A stretch of 64,000 bases of DNA from CALMBW01 sp963779645 (GCA_963779645.1 CAVZYX010000015.1:124001-188000); one strand, 5' to 3'; shown: positions 34,404 through 43,621, numbered from the stretch's first letter. Numbers and translations: made by a program. Notes: generated from the sequence alone by a model not told the origin.

Positions 34404-35886
34404 TCGTCCACGGCCACTTCTACCAACCCCCCAGAGAGAATCCTTGGACCGGTCGGATCGACCCACAACCCGACGCGGCCCCCTTCGCAGACTGGAACGA
34501 ACGCGTTCACGCTGAGTCGTACGGGCCGAACACTGCCGTAAAGGTCCCGTCGGACGGTGGAGAGAGGACGGTCAACAACTTCGAGCGGATGTCGTTCGAC
34601 ATCGGCCCGACGCTGATGGCATGGCTCGAGATTGCTCAGCCCGATACGTACGAGATGATCATCGAAGCCGACCATGCATCGATCGAGCGACTCGGTCACG
34701 GTAACGCGATGGCTCAGGCTTTCCATCACACGATCCTTCCGCTCTCGACCGTGCGGGACATCCGCACACAGGTGCGTTGGGGTTTGACGGATTTCCTACG
34801 ACGGTTCGAGCGCGATGCCGAGGGGATGTGGCTACCGGAGGCCGCGGTGAACGATGCCGTGTTGTCCGTCTTGATCGAGGAGGGCGTTGCCTTCACCGTG
34901 CTCGCTCCGCATCAGGCCCTCGCTTGGCGAGGGCCTGCAGACGTCGGATGGACGACCACAGCGTCATCCCCGATCGACACGCGCATCCCCTACCGCTACG
35001 AACACATGGACGGCTCTGGACGGTGGATCGCCATCTTCTTCTATGACGGTGACCTGGCTCGAGACATCGCTTTCAACAACCTCGCTTCGGATGCGTCTGT
35101 GTTGCTCGACGCATTCCAGGAGCGGGCGTCGGGATCCGACGATGGGATCGTCCACGCGGCCGCGGATGGTGAGACCTATGGTCATCACCAGAGATTCGCA
35201 GAGATCGGATTGGCGTTCGCGCTCTTCGAGGAGGCCGAGCGTCGTGGCATCGAAGTCACGAACTACGCGGCACAACTAGCAGCCCATCCTCCTGAGGACC
35301 TGGTGCGCATCAAGCGCGGCGAAGGAACCTCGTGGTCTTGCTCGCACGGCGTCTCGCGTTGGATGCGTGATTGTGGTTGTTCGACCTACGGCCCGTCGGG
35401 CTGGAACCAGGAGTGGCGCGCTCCCTGCGTGCCGGCCTGGAAGTGATCAGGTGGGCAGCCGACGAGGCCTACGAGCTCCTAGCAAAGGGCATCTTCGTCG
35501 ACCACTGGGGGGCGCGCGATCGCTATATCGATGTGGTGATCGGGGCCGAAACGTTGGAGAGCTTCCTCGAAGGCGAGACCGCCGGCATGGCCGACCCGGA
35601 TTCCCTCCGTAGGGGGGCGCTCTTGCTTGAGCTTCAACGCAACGCGATGCAGATGTTCACGTCGTGCGGCTGGTTCTTCTATGACGTTTCTAGGCTCGAA
35701 TCGGTCCAGATACTCCGCTATGCCGCCCGCACTCTCGATCTGCTCGAGGACCTGGGGTTGGATCTACCGGAAGAGGCTTACATGCCGTTGCTGGCTGAAG
35801 CCGAGAGCAACGACCCCGCTGAAGGCTCCGCTGCCTCGATCCTGGCAACGATCCGCAACAACCACTCCACCCAAGGCCACACCTAA
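34388..35886 (+). CDS. GH57 family protein (DUF3536 type), with a one-base frameshift
   Basis: A GH57-fold protein, probably acting on alpha-glucans. The first part (from GTG 34388 to 35446) opens RIVVHGHFYQPPRENPWTGR and holds the catalytic Glu in GMWLPEAAVNDAVL and Asp in AADGETYGHHQRF. The reading then leaves frame. Adding one C to the CCC at 35423-35425 continues GWNQEWRAP into LRAGLEVIRWAADEAYELL and on to the TAA at 35886, restoring a protein of about 499 residues with the DUF3536-like segment (SCGWFFYDVSRLESVQILRY). Many relatives are longer at the C-terminus, so this one may also be shortened. The break may be a sequencing error. It is coupled to glgB. Confidence 0.8.
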
Positions 35887-36030
35887 GTTTTCTACTAGAA
35901 GCAGATTGACTATCTGAAGCTCATTCGCCAAAGAATCCATGCTCTTTCGCCAAGAAGATTTTGAGGCTCGTGAGAATGAATTCCGCGGCGAAAGAGGCTG
36001 AAATAGTGAGCCTGCTTTTACTAAAAAACC
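35887..36030. repeat. Convergent-gene repeat, copy 2 (imperfect long palindrome)
   Basis: Starts one base after the GH57 stop and ends eight bases before the end of the convergent LVIVD gene. The left arm (GTTTTCTACTAGAAGCAG) and the right arm (CTGCTTTTACTAAAAAACC) are inverted repeats about 43 bases long and about two-thirds identical. The core holds degenerate copies of the 22-base unit found at 3176-3219 (ATTCGCCAAAGAAT, TTTCGCCAAGAAG). It may work as a bidirectional terminator or be a miniature dispersed element. Confidence 0.75.
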
Positions 36031-36037
36031 TGGGCCG

Positions 36038-37141
36038 TTAGTCGGTGAAGCGGAGTATGTCTATGCCGCGGTTGTAGTCGACCGCGTAGACGATCTCTTC
36101 GGTGATCCAGTAGGCAGCGCTCGTTGAACCCGCGTAGGGGACGAACCAGCCGATCTCTGAGATCTTGCCTTTCGAAGACACTTCGAGGAAACGGGTTCCA
36201 CCCTCGTAGAAACCTTGCGCAACGATCCCGCCGTTGCGGAAGCCGGGCCGCGCCTCGAACCAGTGGCCGCAGAAGAGGTTCGCTGGGGCATGACCATCGG
36301 TAGGGACTCCATTCTCAGGACGCCATTCATCGAGCAACTTGAAGGTCTTCGTCTTCTTCCAATTCTTCGCCGACCAGGTCTGGAACGAGCCGGAGCCTTC
36401 ATCACACGAAGGTCCGCTGCTCTCGGTTCCAAAGAGGAACATGTTGTCCTTCATCTGGTTCGGCCAGATGTTGTTATGCATCAATGCGCTGTCACTTGTT
36501 CCACTCGCAAGCACCTTCGGTGCTGCAGGAGAGGCAACGTTCAGCAGGTAGGTGGGCTGAGTCGAGGTAAGTACGAAGCCCGGCTTGACCTCGGTCACGT
36601 CGTGCGTGCTCTGCACGTTCAGCCCTTCGGTCCAATCGCCGACGAGCTCTGGAGCCGTCGGGTCCCGAAGATCGACGATCGCACCTTCGGATCCGTACGC
36701 CCAGGTGCAATCGAGGAGACACGAGAAGGTGTGCTCGTCGGAGCTGGCCAGCTCGCCGATGACAACTGGGTTCGACTTGTCCTCGACGTCGACGACGCTC
36801 AGACCATTGAATGAGGAGATCAGCAGAAGCTGGCCGTTCGTGTCGACGTCCTCTTCCGCGAAGTAAGGCTGCTGGGGCAACGGAAGGAAACCGAGTCGAG
36901 CGGGAGCCTCCGGCATGGAGACGTCGTAGATCGTGAGTCCGTTGCTGGTCGTTATGTAGAAGTAGTCCCCGACGAGACGCGCACCGGCACTGTCGAGGTT
37001 GATCGGGATGTGCGTGATGTGTTCGACGTTGTCGGATGCAAAGCCCCCGGTCGTCGGGCCGTCGAGGCTCGGTGCACCGGCCGCTCCGGGAGTGATCGCA
37101 ATAACGGCAGTGGTCGCCAATACGGCGAGGAGTCTTCTCAT
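36038..37141 (-). CDS. Secreted LVIVD-repeat protein (paralog 1)
   Basis: A 367-residue secreted protein with a signal peptide (MRRLLAVLATTAVIAITPG, cleaved near AGA). The rest is made of beta-propeller-like LVIVD repeats: GDYFYITTSNGLTIYDVSMP, LLISSFNGLSVVDVEDKSNP, GSEGAIVDLRDPTAPELVG. Two cysteines in SCLLDCTWAYGS probably form a disulfide. It ends EIVYAVDYNRGIDILRF, a motif shared with the next gene upstream, so the two are tandem paralogs. The ATG at 37141 is chosen for the signal peptide; there is no ribosome-binding site and a strong hairpin lies just before it, so translation may depend on the upstream gene. Function unknown; ligand or surface binding is likely. Confidence 0.78.
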   Translation of the reverse strand: MRRLLAVLATTAVIAITPGAAGAPSLDGPTTGGFASDNVEHITHIPINLDSAGARLVGDYFYITTSNGLTIYDVSMPEAPARLGFLPLPQQPYFAEEDVDTNGQLLLISSFNGLSVVDVEDKSNPVVIGELASSDEHTFSCLLDCTWAYGSEGAIVDLRDPTAPELVGDWTEGLNVQSTHDVTEVKPGFVLTSTQPTYLLNVASPAAPKVLASGTSDSALMHNNIWPNQMKDNMFLFGTESSGPSCDEGSGSFQTWSAKNWKKTKTFKLLDEWRPENGVPTDGHAPANLFCGHWFEARPGFRNGGIVAQGFYEGGTRFLEVSSKGKISEIGWFVPYAGSTSAAYWITEEIVYAVDYNRGIDILRFTD

Positions 37142-37145
37142 AAGA

Positions 37146-37177
37146 GAAGGGTTCGCCCCCTGAGGAGCGAACCCTTC
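37146..37177 (-). terminator. Hairpin between the two LVIVD genes
   Basis: A perfect 11-base inverted repeat on the minus strand (GAAGGGTTCGC and GCGAACCCTTC, ten-base loop), ending a few bases before the ATG of paralog 1 and followed by TCTT. It may be a partial terminator that lowers expression of the second gene, or an mRNA-processing site. Confidence 0.5.
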
Positions 37178-37237
37178 GACTCTTCTTTGCTGCATACGCA
37201 TCAAATAGTCATGCGCATCCCACATCAAAGACCGTAT

Positions 37238-38419
37238 CTAGAACTTGCCGTTCCACTTGAGGATGTCGATACCCCTGGTGTAGTCAACGGCGTAGCCGAT
37301 GCGCTCGTTCTTCTTGGTCGAGGCCCACCAGAAACCGGAGGTGGAGCCACCGTTCGGGATGAACCAGCCCTCTTCGGTGATCTTGCCCTTGCCATCGACG
37401 CTGAAGAAGCGGGTGCCGTGCTCGTAGTAACCCATCCCCACGAGACCGCCATCCTTGAAGGTCGGGTGGTTCTCGAACCAGTGGGCCGAGCAACCGAGAC
37501 CGTTCACCGCAGGCGAACCGTCCTGGTAGGTACCGTTGAGCACACGGTAGGTGTCGATCAACGTGAACGTCTTGGTCTTCTGCCAATTGCGGGCGTCGTA
37601 GGTCTGGAACGGACCGTTGACTTCGTCGCAACGCGTCTGAGCGTTGAGCTCACCCTGCATAAGGATGAAGTCGTCGGTTGCGTTGTTCGGCCAGCGAGCC
37701 GAGTGGAACAGCCAGCCCTCTTCGGCTTCCTTGATTCCAAGAGCAACAACCTTCGGCTTCACGGGGTTGCGGACGTCGATGTAGTGGAACGGGCCGCTGA
37801 TCGGTGCGGTGAGGATGAAGCCGGGCTTCACCTCGAGGACATCGTGGTTGCTGAAGTTCTGGCCGGTCGCTAGCTCGGTCCAACGCTTGCCTGCCTCGCC
37901 ATTCGAAGCGAGGAGCTTGGCGTTGAGCGGGTCGCGCACATCGACGATCGAGCCATCGGAGCCGTAGAGGTACTTGCACTTGAGGATGCAAGAAGTGGTG
38001 TGATCACCGGCACCTTCGACGGTCGCAACTTCGGCAGGAGCGCTCTTGTCCTCGACGTCCCAGATGTGCAGGGTGTTGCCGGGGAGCGACTCTGCGAAGT
38101 AGAGGTAACGACCGTCAGGAGAGACCGAGACTTGCTCGTTCTCGAACCAGAAACCGATAGGCACCTGGCTGAGGCGCTGGGGCGCGGTCGGGTCGCTGAT
38201 GTCGTAGATCGAGATGTTCTTCCAGGACGTCAGGTACATGTACTTGCCCTGGATCGAGATACCCGTCGAGGAACCAACCTCGAAGGGCACGAAACCGACG
38301 TATTCCACTTCGTCACCCGAAGTGAATCCAGCCGCCGGCCCGATCGGCAGGGACTGTGCATAGGCAACGCCGGACATCGCCATGGTTGCTGCTGCGATGA
38401 ATCCGATGAGTCGCTTCAC
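37238..38419 (-). CDS. Secreted LVIVD-repeat protein (paralog 2)
   Basis: A 393-residue secreted protein with signal peptide MKRLIGFIAAATMAMSGVAYA. LVIVD-type repeats follow: GKYMYLTSWKNISIYDISDP, LHIWDVEDKSAP, GSDGSIVDVRDPLNAKLL. It shares with paralog 1 the segments SCILKCKYLYGSDG, HDVLEVKPGFILT, HWFENHPTFKDGGLVG, and the end YAVDYTRGIDILKW. It starts with GTG after a good GGAGGA site. It lies between the VWA protein and paralog 1 on one strand, so the three probably form an operon for surface-exposed proteins. No enzymatic residues are visible. Confidence 0.8.
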   Translation of the reverse strand: MKRLIGFIAAATMAMSGVAYAQSLPIGPAAGFTSGDEVEYVGFVPFEVGSSTGISIQGKYMYLTSWKNISIYDISDPTAPQRLSQVPIGFWFENEQVSVSPDGRYLYFAESLPGNTLHIWDVEDKSAPAEVATVEGAGDHTTSCILKCKYLYGSDGSIVDVRDPLNAKLLASNGEAGKRWTELATGQNFSNHDVLEVKPGFILTAPISGPFHYIDVRNPVKPKVVALGIKEAEEGWLFHSARWPNNATDDFILMQGELNAQTRCDEVNGPFQTYDARNWQKTKTFTLIDTYRVLNGTYQDGSPAVNGLGCSAHWFENHPTFKDGGLVGMGYYEHGTRFFSVDGKGKITEEGWFIPNGGSTSGFWWASTKKNERIGYAVDYTRGIDILKWNGKF

Positions 38420-38498
38420 TTTCGTTTCCTCCTTGAGTGGATAGCTGAAGTTAGGTTTCTGCGCGTTGCACCGCGCTCCTGCCCCAGTTCTGGGGTAT

Positions 38499-41174
38499 CT
38501 AGCTCCGTCTGTTGCGTGCTAGCTGGGTGCGACGTCTCATAGACAGTCCCAAACCGTACATAAGGGACACTGCGACGGCTCCGACGCCGAGGAAGGCTTC
38601 TGCTGGAACGCTGCGCCGCTCCTCGTAAGCGACCATCGCGTAGAGCTCTTCCTCTTGCAGTTCGTCCTCTTGAGTCACCATCGCAAGCTGAGGCTCTTCT
38701 TGTTCCTGCGTTGCGCCGGCGCCCTGCATCTGGGCTTGCGACTGGGTTACGGGCTGGGCATTGGACACGGGTGCTGGCGGTGGAGGTGCTGCAGGTATCA
38801 ACGGAACCGCGATCAGGGGCAGCACTTCGACCGGCACGATGGGATCGGGTTCGCCGATGCAGACCACTGTCGCGTCAACGGACAAGGCGTCGCTGGTCTT
38901 GCCTTCAACGACCGGCGCAAGGTGAACGGGGAACTCCTCTCCCCCGCTTCCATCGGGGCACGTGAATGTGACCTCGTACTCGAGTTTGTTAGCGGTCTGC
39001 AGCACGATGCCCTCGTGCAGGCGAGGTGCGACTCCCCGGACGGCACGTTGAGCGCCCGTCACGTCAAGGGAAACCTCGGTTGTCTCTTGGATCGAGTTAA
39101 GAAGGTTGACGATCGAGGGGACCATGAGACTGGCTTTGTCCGATGCATCCATGGGCACCCGGCACACCAAAGGCTCGCCAACCTCGATATCGGTCTTTCC
39201 GTCACCGTTACAGTCCACCGGCTCTCGCTTGGCGATCGCACCCGTTCCGGACGAAAGACTCTTCATGTCGGGGATCAAGTGATCGGCCGTTCCCAAGGCG
39301 ATGCCCACGTGATAGATGTTGCTTTCCCTGAATGCCGCAGTGACATCATCGACCGTCGGCATGTTCGTAGGCCACGGAGCCTGATCGGCCTGCGAAGGGG
39401 CTCCTGTGTCTTGATCGTTGGCTCCGCGCCGCGGCAACGGCTCATCCGTGACGTGCAGCACGACTCGCAGCGCAGTTTCGTTCAGAGGACGCCACTCAGC
39501 TTGCTGACCCGGAGGCACGTCGGTGCCGTTCTCATTCGGGGGTCCGCCCACAGGATGAACGTCTTGAGCAGCTCCCGTAACCGCGGTGTACAGGGCAGGG
39601 AGCATCGCGTCGATGCGACCACCGGCGGCGGGTTGCAGCGTTTCGATGGCCGCCGCCAATTCCGCAGGGTTGGTTCCGAGTTCGGCAAGCTTGCGATAGA
39701 GGAAGTTTGCCTCGCAGCCTCCCGGGGTGCTCGATGGGACGTCGTCACAACTCGGTCGAGGGACGAAGCGATCGGGGTACGAGCGGTATTCAACCAGACC
39801 GAAGCGCACGTCCAAGCGCCGGTTCTCGAGCTCCTGTGCGATGACTGCCAGCGACCGCGCGATACCAGCGAGTGGTTGGGTCATCGAAGACGAGGTATCC
39901 ACTGCGAAGTAGACATCGAGGGGTACAGGTCGCGGCGGCATCTTCAACCTATAAGGCACGGTCTTGCTCTTGCCTTCGTCGATCTTGATCTTGCGTCCGG
40001 CCGGACCAAAACTAGATCGCCCCAGAGTCGCTTCGGCGGTTTCAACGATCGAGACATCGATGTCGATGCCCGGCAAACCAACTCCATCGAACGGCAGCAT
40101 GTAGCGCTCGATTGTGGTGTCGGTGTGTCCGAAGAAGACTCCCGGGTTCGTCAGCGTTGCGGTGATCCCGGTGATCGGAGCGTCCGGAGCGTTCGCGTTA
40201 ACGAAACCTGCCGCCGGGACCTCGGCGAAGAATGCTTCTCCATTCGCGCTGGCCATGACCTGCCCATAAGCAGTCCCGTGCGCAGCGGAGTCCGCTCCTC
40301 GGGGGCCTTTGAGGATGTTTCCCCACGACCGGCCACTGTTGTAGGACACACCTGCCGGGGGATCGTCTCCACCGGCACGGAACACGATGATCCGGCCCTT
40401 GGATCCTGGGACCTTCCATGCATCTACGGCCGTCACCACATCACCGGCGAAATCATCGACCGGCTGGAAAGCAACCCCACCGTTGCGAGACTCGTAAAGG
40501 CCACCATCTCCGTATGCCCACATCTGCTGAGGGGCCATCGGATCGAGTTCGATCCCGGTGATCCCGGCATCGGGGATCACTTGCGTTAGGTCGGAAACAA
40601 GCGTGAAGGTTGCGCCCTGGTCGGCGGATGAGTAGAGCAGGTCGACCGCTCCGCCGCCGATGTCAACGCCGACATATAGAGGTGTGCCGATCAACGTCGA
40701 GTACTCGATGAACTCGGCTTCACCTGTAGGAGGAAGTCCCGTCCCACCCACGACCCAATCCTTACCGCCGTTGACCGAGAAGACCACCTTGGGTCCGCCA
40801 TCCTGAACGAGGAGCTGGAACTCGTTAGGTCGAGGAGAGATCACCTTCGTGATCAGCGCTTCTCCGCCGAGAGGCAGGGTCGAGGCGATGTTGTAGACCT
40901 TCTTCCACTTGCAACCGCCGTCTCCCGTCGTGTGCACTTCGGTTCCATTGGTCGCGGCCAGGAAGAGGTAGTTGAAGGGGTCGGTGGCAACCGAAACGAT
41001 CTGTCGTCCGCCGGTCTTGAACTTAGGCGACGGCAGCGTCGTCCACATACCACTGGAAGCGCCACACTCTCCTGCGGCCTGGGCTCTCACCGGTGAGGAC
41101 AGCAGGAAAGGAGCCAGCGCCACAAAGGCGGCCAGCAGCGCGATCAGGGGACGGTGAGTATGTGAACGCCTCAC
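38499..41174 (-). CDS. Secreted, membrane-anchored Asp-box/VWA protein
   Basis: An 891-residue envelope protein. A signal peptide (LIALLAAFVALAPFLLSSPVRA) leads to a region of about 330 residues with several Asp-box-like motifs (TTGDGGCKW, SVNGGKDW, SADQGATF, SRNGGVAF, SYNSGRSW), as in sortilin or YCF48-type beta-propellers. A von Willebrand A domain follows, with the MIDAS motif DTSSSMT (Asp426). A proline-rich linker and a C-terminal membrane helix (LGVGAVAVSLMYGLGLSM) ending in Arg-rich residues anchor it. The GTG at 41174 is preceded by GGAGG. It lies downstream of ftsH and upstream of two secreted LVIVD genes. A role in adhesion or surface assembly is likely; the ligand is unknown. Confidence 0.82.
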   Translation of the reverse strand: MRRSHTHRPLIALLAAFVALAPFLLSSPVRAQAAGECGASSGMWTTLPSPKFKTGGRQIVSVATDPFNYLFLAATNGTEVHTTGDGGCKWKKVYNIASTLPLGGEALITKVISPRPNEFQLLVQDGGPKVVFSVNGGKDWVVGGTGLPPTGEAEFIEYSTLIGTPLYVGVDIGGGAVDLLYSSADQGATFTLVSDLTQVIPDAGITGIELDPMAPQQMWAYGDGGLYESRNGGVAFQPVDDFAGDVVTAVDAWKVPGSKGRIIVFRAGGDDPPAGVSYNSGRSWGNILKGPRGADSAAHGTAYGQVMASANGEAFFAEVPAAGFVNANAPDAPITGITATLTNPGVFFGHTDTTIERYMLPFDGVGLPGIDIDVSIVETAEATLGRSSFGPAGRKIKIDEGKSKTVPYRLKMPPRPVPLDVYFAVDTSSSMTQPLAGIARSLAVIAQELENRRLDVRFGLVEYRSYPDRFVPRPSCDDVPSSTPGGCEANFLYRKLAELGTNPAELAAAIETLQPAAGGRIDAMLPALYTAVTGAAQDVHPVGGPPNENGTDVPPGQQAEWRPLNETALRVVLHVTDEPLPRRGANDQDTGAPSQADQAPWPTNMPTVDDVTAAFRESNIYHVGIALGTADHLIPDMKSLSSGTGAIAKREPVDCNGDGKTDIEVGEPLVCRVPMDASDKASLMVPSIVNLLNSIQETTEVSLDVTGAQRAVRGVAPRLHEGIVLQTANKLEYEVTFTCPDGSGGEEFPVHLAPVVEGKTSDALSVDATVVCIGEPDPIVPVEVLPLIAVPLIPAAPPPPAPVSNAQPVTQSQAQMQGAGATQEQEEPQLAMVTQEDELQEEELYAMVAYEERRSVPAEAFLGVGAVAVSLMYGLGLSMRRRTQLARNRRS

Positions 41175-41230
41175 GGGGTCCCCTCCGACGGTGCAGCGAT
41201 CAGGCGATCCACAATCCAAGGGTTCTCCAG

Positions 41231-41283
41231 GCGGGCGCCCCCTCCTCCAGCTACTGAGGGGGAGATAGGGGGCGCTTGCCCGC
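41231..41283 (-). terminator. Strong hairpin between ftsH and the VWA gene
   Basis: GCGGGC/GCCCGC and GCCCCC/GGGGGC form an interrupted stem of twelve G-C pairs with a four-base bulge and a 25-base loop. No U tract follows. It may separate ftsH transcription from the downstream secreted-protein genes. Confidence 0.45.
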
Positions 41284-41290
41284 TGAAGGT

Positions 41291-43444
41291 TTATGAGTCT
41301 TTGCGGGCGGCTTTGTCGGCCAGGGTGTCCGCTGCGGTGGCCCCGTGGCCATTGCTCGAAACCCGCTTGGCCGCCTGGGGTCGGACCTTCATCAGGATCT
41401 CTTCCAGGGTTGCCCCCTCGAGGGTTTCCTCCGTGATCAAGCGGTCGGAGAGGTAGTCCAGGGTCTCCTTGTGGCGCTCGAGCAGGTGAGAAGCTTCCCG
41501 CTCGGCGTCGTGGATGAGCCTGTCGACTTCGGCCTCCATCTCTTCGTGGGTGGTGTCGGAGATCTCTGCGATCCCGACCTCGCCCTGAAGGAACTCGTCG
41601 ACGCCTCTAGCGAGCAGACGACGCCGGCGCGACCCCATCCCGAATCGTCCGACCATGTCCTTGGCGATATCGGTGGCGCGCTCGAGGTCCTGTTCGGCCC
41701 CCGTTGAGTGCTCACCGAACATGAGCTCTTCTGAAGCCAAACCGCCCATGGCCGTTACGAGCTGGATGAACAATTCGCTCTTGGTGAGGAGGATCGCTTC
41801 ACTTTCTTTGCGGATGTTCGTGAGGCCGATGCCCCGGCCCCTAGCCAGGATCGAGATGCGGTGTACTTCATCTCCGCCCGCGGCAGCCGACACGAGAGCG
41901 TGGCCACTCTCGTGATACGCGGCCCGCGAACGCTCTTCGTCCGAAAGGACCCGCCCACGCTTCTGGGGGCCGGCGAGGACTCGCTGGACGGCCTCTTCGA
42001 GGTCGGCCATGTTGATGGTCGCGGCCTCTTGCCGGATGGCAAGAAGTGCGGACTCGTTGATCACGTTGGCCAGGTCAGCTCCCGAAAATCCGGGAGTGCG
42101 TCGAGCGATGTATTCGAAATCGACGTCATCGGCGAAGGGCTTGCCGCGCGCATGGAGTCTGAGGATCGCCTCGCGGCCCTCGGCATCCGGCTGATCGATG
42201 GTCACATGTCGGTCGAAACGACCGGGACGTAGAAGAGCCGGGTCGAGGATGTCGGGTCGGTTCGTCGCACCGATGACGACAACACCCTCGCTTACCTCGA
42301 ATCCGTCCATCTCGACGAGGAGCTGGTTCAGGGTCTGCTCGCGCTCGTCGCTACCGCCACCGCCACTGCCGGTGCCGCGCTTACGACCGGCTGCGTCGAG
42401 CTCATCGATGAACACGATGGCCGGAGCAACGGCACGTACACGAGCGAAGAGGTCACGGACACGGGCTGCACCAACACCGACCAGAGCCTCGACGAACTCG
42501 GCTCCGGCGACTGAGAAGAACGGAACCCCTGCCTCTCCGGCGATCGCCTTGGCCATCAACGTCTTTCCACAGCCCGGCGGACCGACCAGCAGCACACCCT
42601 TTGGCGGCGCGGCCCCGATGTCCTTGTACTTCTGGGGATTGACCAGGTAGTCGCGCACCTCTCGGAGCTCTGCGACCGCCTCTTCCGCACCCGCGACGTC
42701 GCCGAAACCGACCGTCGAAGCGCCCTTCTTGATCTTTCCGCGACGGATCGAACCGAACATCTGGATCTCGCCGAGTCCGGAGCCGCCACCCTTGCCCGCT
42801 GAGAACAACAGGGCGAAGAGGTTGGCAAGGATCATCAGCGGGAGAAGGAAAGTGCTTACGGTTCGCACTGCAGCCTTCATCGCTTGGCCATCGACAACGA
42901 CCTCGGCCCCCGCCCCCGTCGAGAGATCGACGAGACTTGCAGTCAGAGGGTCGCGATAAGGAGCCCAGAACGTTCCCGCACCAGGAGGCGCGACCGAAGG
43001 TTCTACGACCTCTTCTTCTTTGTCGGACTTGGCGTTGCGGCCCTTGGAGTCTTTGCCGTCATCGTTGCCACCGGCCTGCCCGGAAGCTTCGGTTGCATCA
43101 CCCTCAGCATTCTTTCCCTTGCCGTCCTTGTCTTTGTCCTTCTTCGGCTCGGGAGGCGGAGGCGGAGGCTCGACGAACGTCCCTGTCATAACGAGGTCCT
43201 CGTCATGGAAGGAAACGCTCTCGAGGCGCTGCTCGCCCGCCAGGGCAGCGAACTGATCGAGCGTTATCTCGGTGCCCTCTGGATCGGGCGAGAAGTACAG
43301 GTAGTCGATCGAAAATGCGAACGTCCCCAAGAGAACGATCAGCGCTGCGGTCAGCGCGTACGTGGACTTCCGGTTCATGCCCTTCTTCTTGGCAAGCCGG
43401 GCCCTTCGCCGCGTGAGCAGCCACCCCAAGACCTTGTCTTTCAT
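41291..43444 (-). CDS. ftsH: FtsH-type AAA+ membrane protease
   Basis: A 717-residue ATP-dependent zinc metalloprotease of the cytoplasmic membrane. Two membrane helices (about 29-50 and 196-215) flank an outer domain. The AAA module has Walker A GPPGCGKT (288-295), Walker B IVFIDELDAAG and the second region of homology ATNRPDILDPALLRPGRFDR. The protease domain has the zinc motif AYHESGHALV. The outer domain carries a low-complexity insert (about 93-148) of prolines, Lys/Asp runs and Gly/Ser/Asn that ordinary FtsH lacks. ATG at 43444, with GGGGGTG just before and TATCCT (43469-43474) as a likely -10 box. It diverges from a small hypothetical gene. Confidence 0.92.
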   Translation of the reverse strand: MKDKVLGWLLTRRRARLAKKKGMNRKSTYALTAALIVLLGTFAFSIDYLYFSPDPEGTEITLDQFAALAGEQRLESVSFHDEDLVMTGTFVEPPPPPPEPKKDKDKDGKGKNAEGDATEASGQAGGNDDGKDSKGRNAKSDKEEEVVEPSVAPPGAGTFWAPYRDPLTASLVDLSTGAGAEVVVDGQAMKAAVRTVSTFLLPLMILANLFALLFSAGKGGGSGLGEIQMFGSIRRGKIKKGASTVGFGDVAGAEEAVAELREVRDYLVNPQKYKDIGAAPPKGVLLVGPPGCGKTLMAKAIAGEAGVPFFSVAGAEFVEALVGVGAARVRDLFARVRAVAPAIVFIDELDAAGRKRGTGSGGGGSDEREQTLNQLLVEMDGFEVSEGVVVIGATNRPDILDPALLRPGRFDRHVTIDQPDAEGREAILRLHARGKPFADDVDFEYIARRTPGFSGADLANVINESALLAIRQEAATINMADLEEAVQRVLAGPQKRGRVLSDEERSRAAYHESGHALVSAAAGGDEVHRISILARGRGIGLTNIRKESEAILLTKSELFIQLVTAMGGLASEELMFGEHSTGAEQDLERATDIAKDMVGRFGMGSRRRRLLARGVDEFLQGEVGIAEISDTTHEEMEAEVDRLIHDAEREASHLLERHKETLDYLSDRLITEETLEGATLEEILMKVRPQAAKRVSSNGHGATAADTLADKAARKDS

Positions 43445-43609
43445 CACACCCCCGTTAGTGGGAAAAAAAGGATAGCGCGGTCGACCACACACCGAAGATC
43501 GCCGGTCCCGCTTGATTCGCCCCTCACGCCCCTACCCCTGCGAAAATGCACACTTTTCCCCCGAACGGGGTAGCGCTTCCAGGTTCTTCTTGGATAGCTT
43601 GGCAGAAGT

Positions 43610-43615
43610 TATCCT
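43610..43615 (+). promoter_or_regulatory. -10 box of the small hypothetical gene
   Basis: TATCCT, six bases before the ATG at 43622, with no ribosome-binding site. Confidence 0.4.
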
Positions 43616-43621
43616 AGCGAG

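Noticed and set aside
38655..40589. A 644-codon open frame antisense to the VWA gene
   Set aside because: It is the shadow of a GC-rich gene with signal peptide, VWA motif and anchor on the minus strand; the antisense translation is Arg/His-rich without domains.
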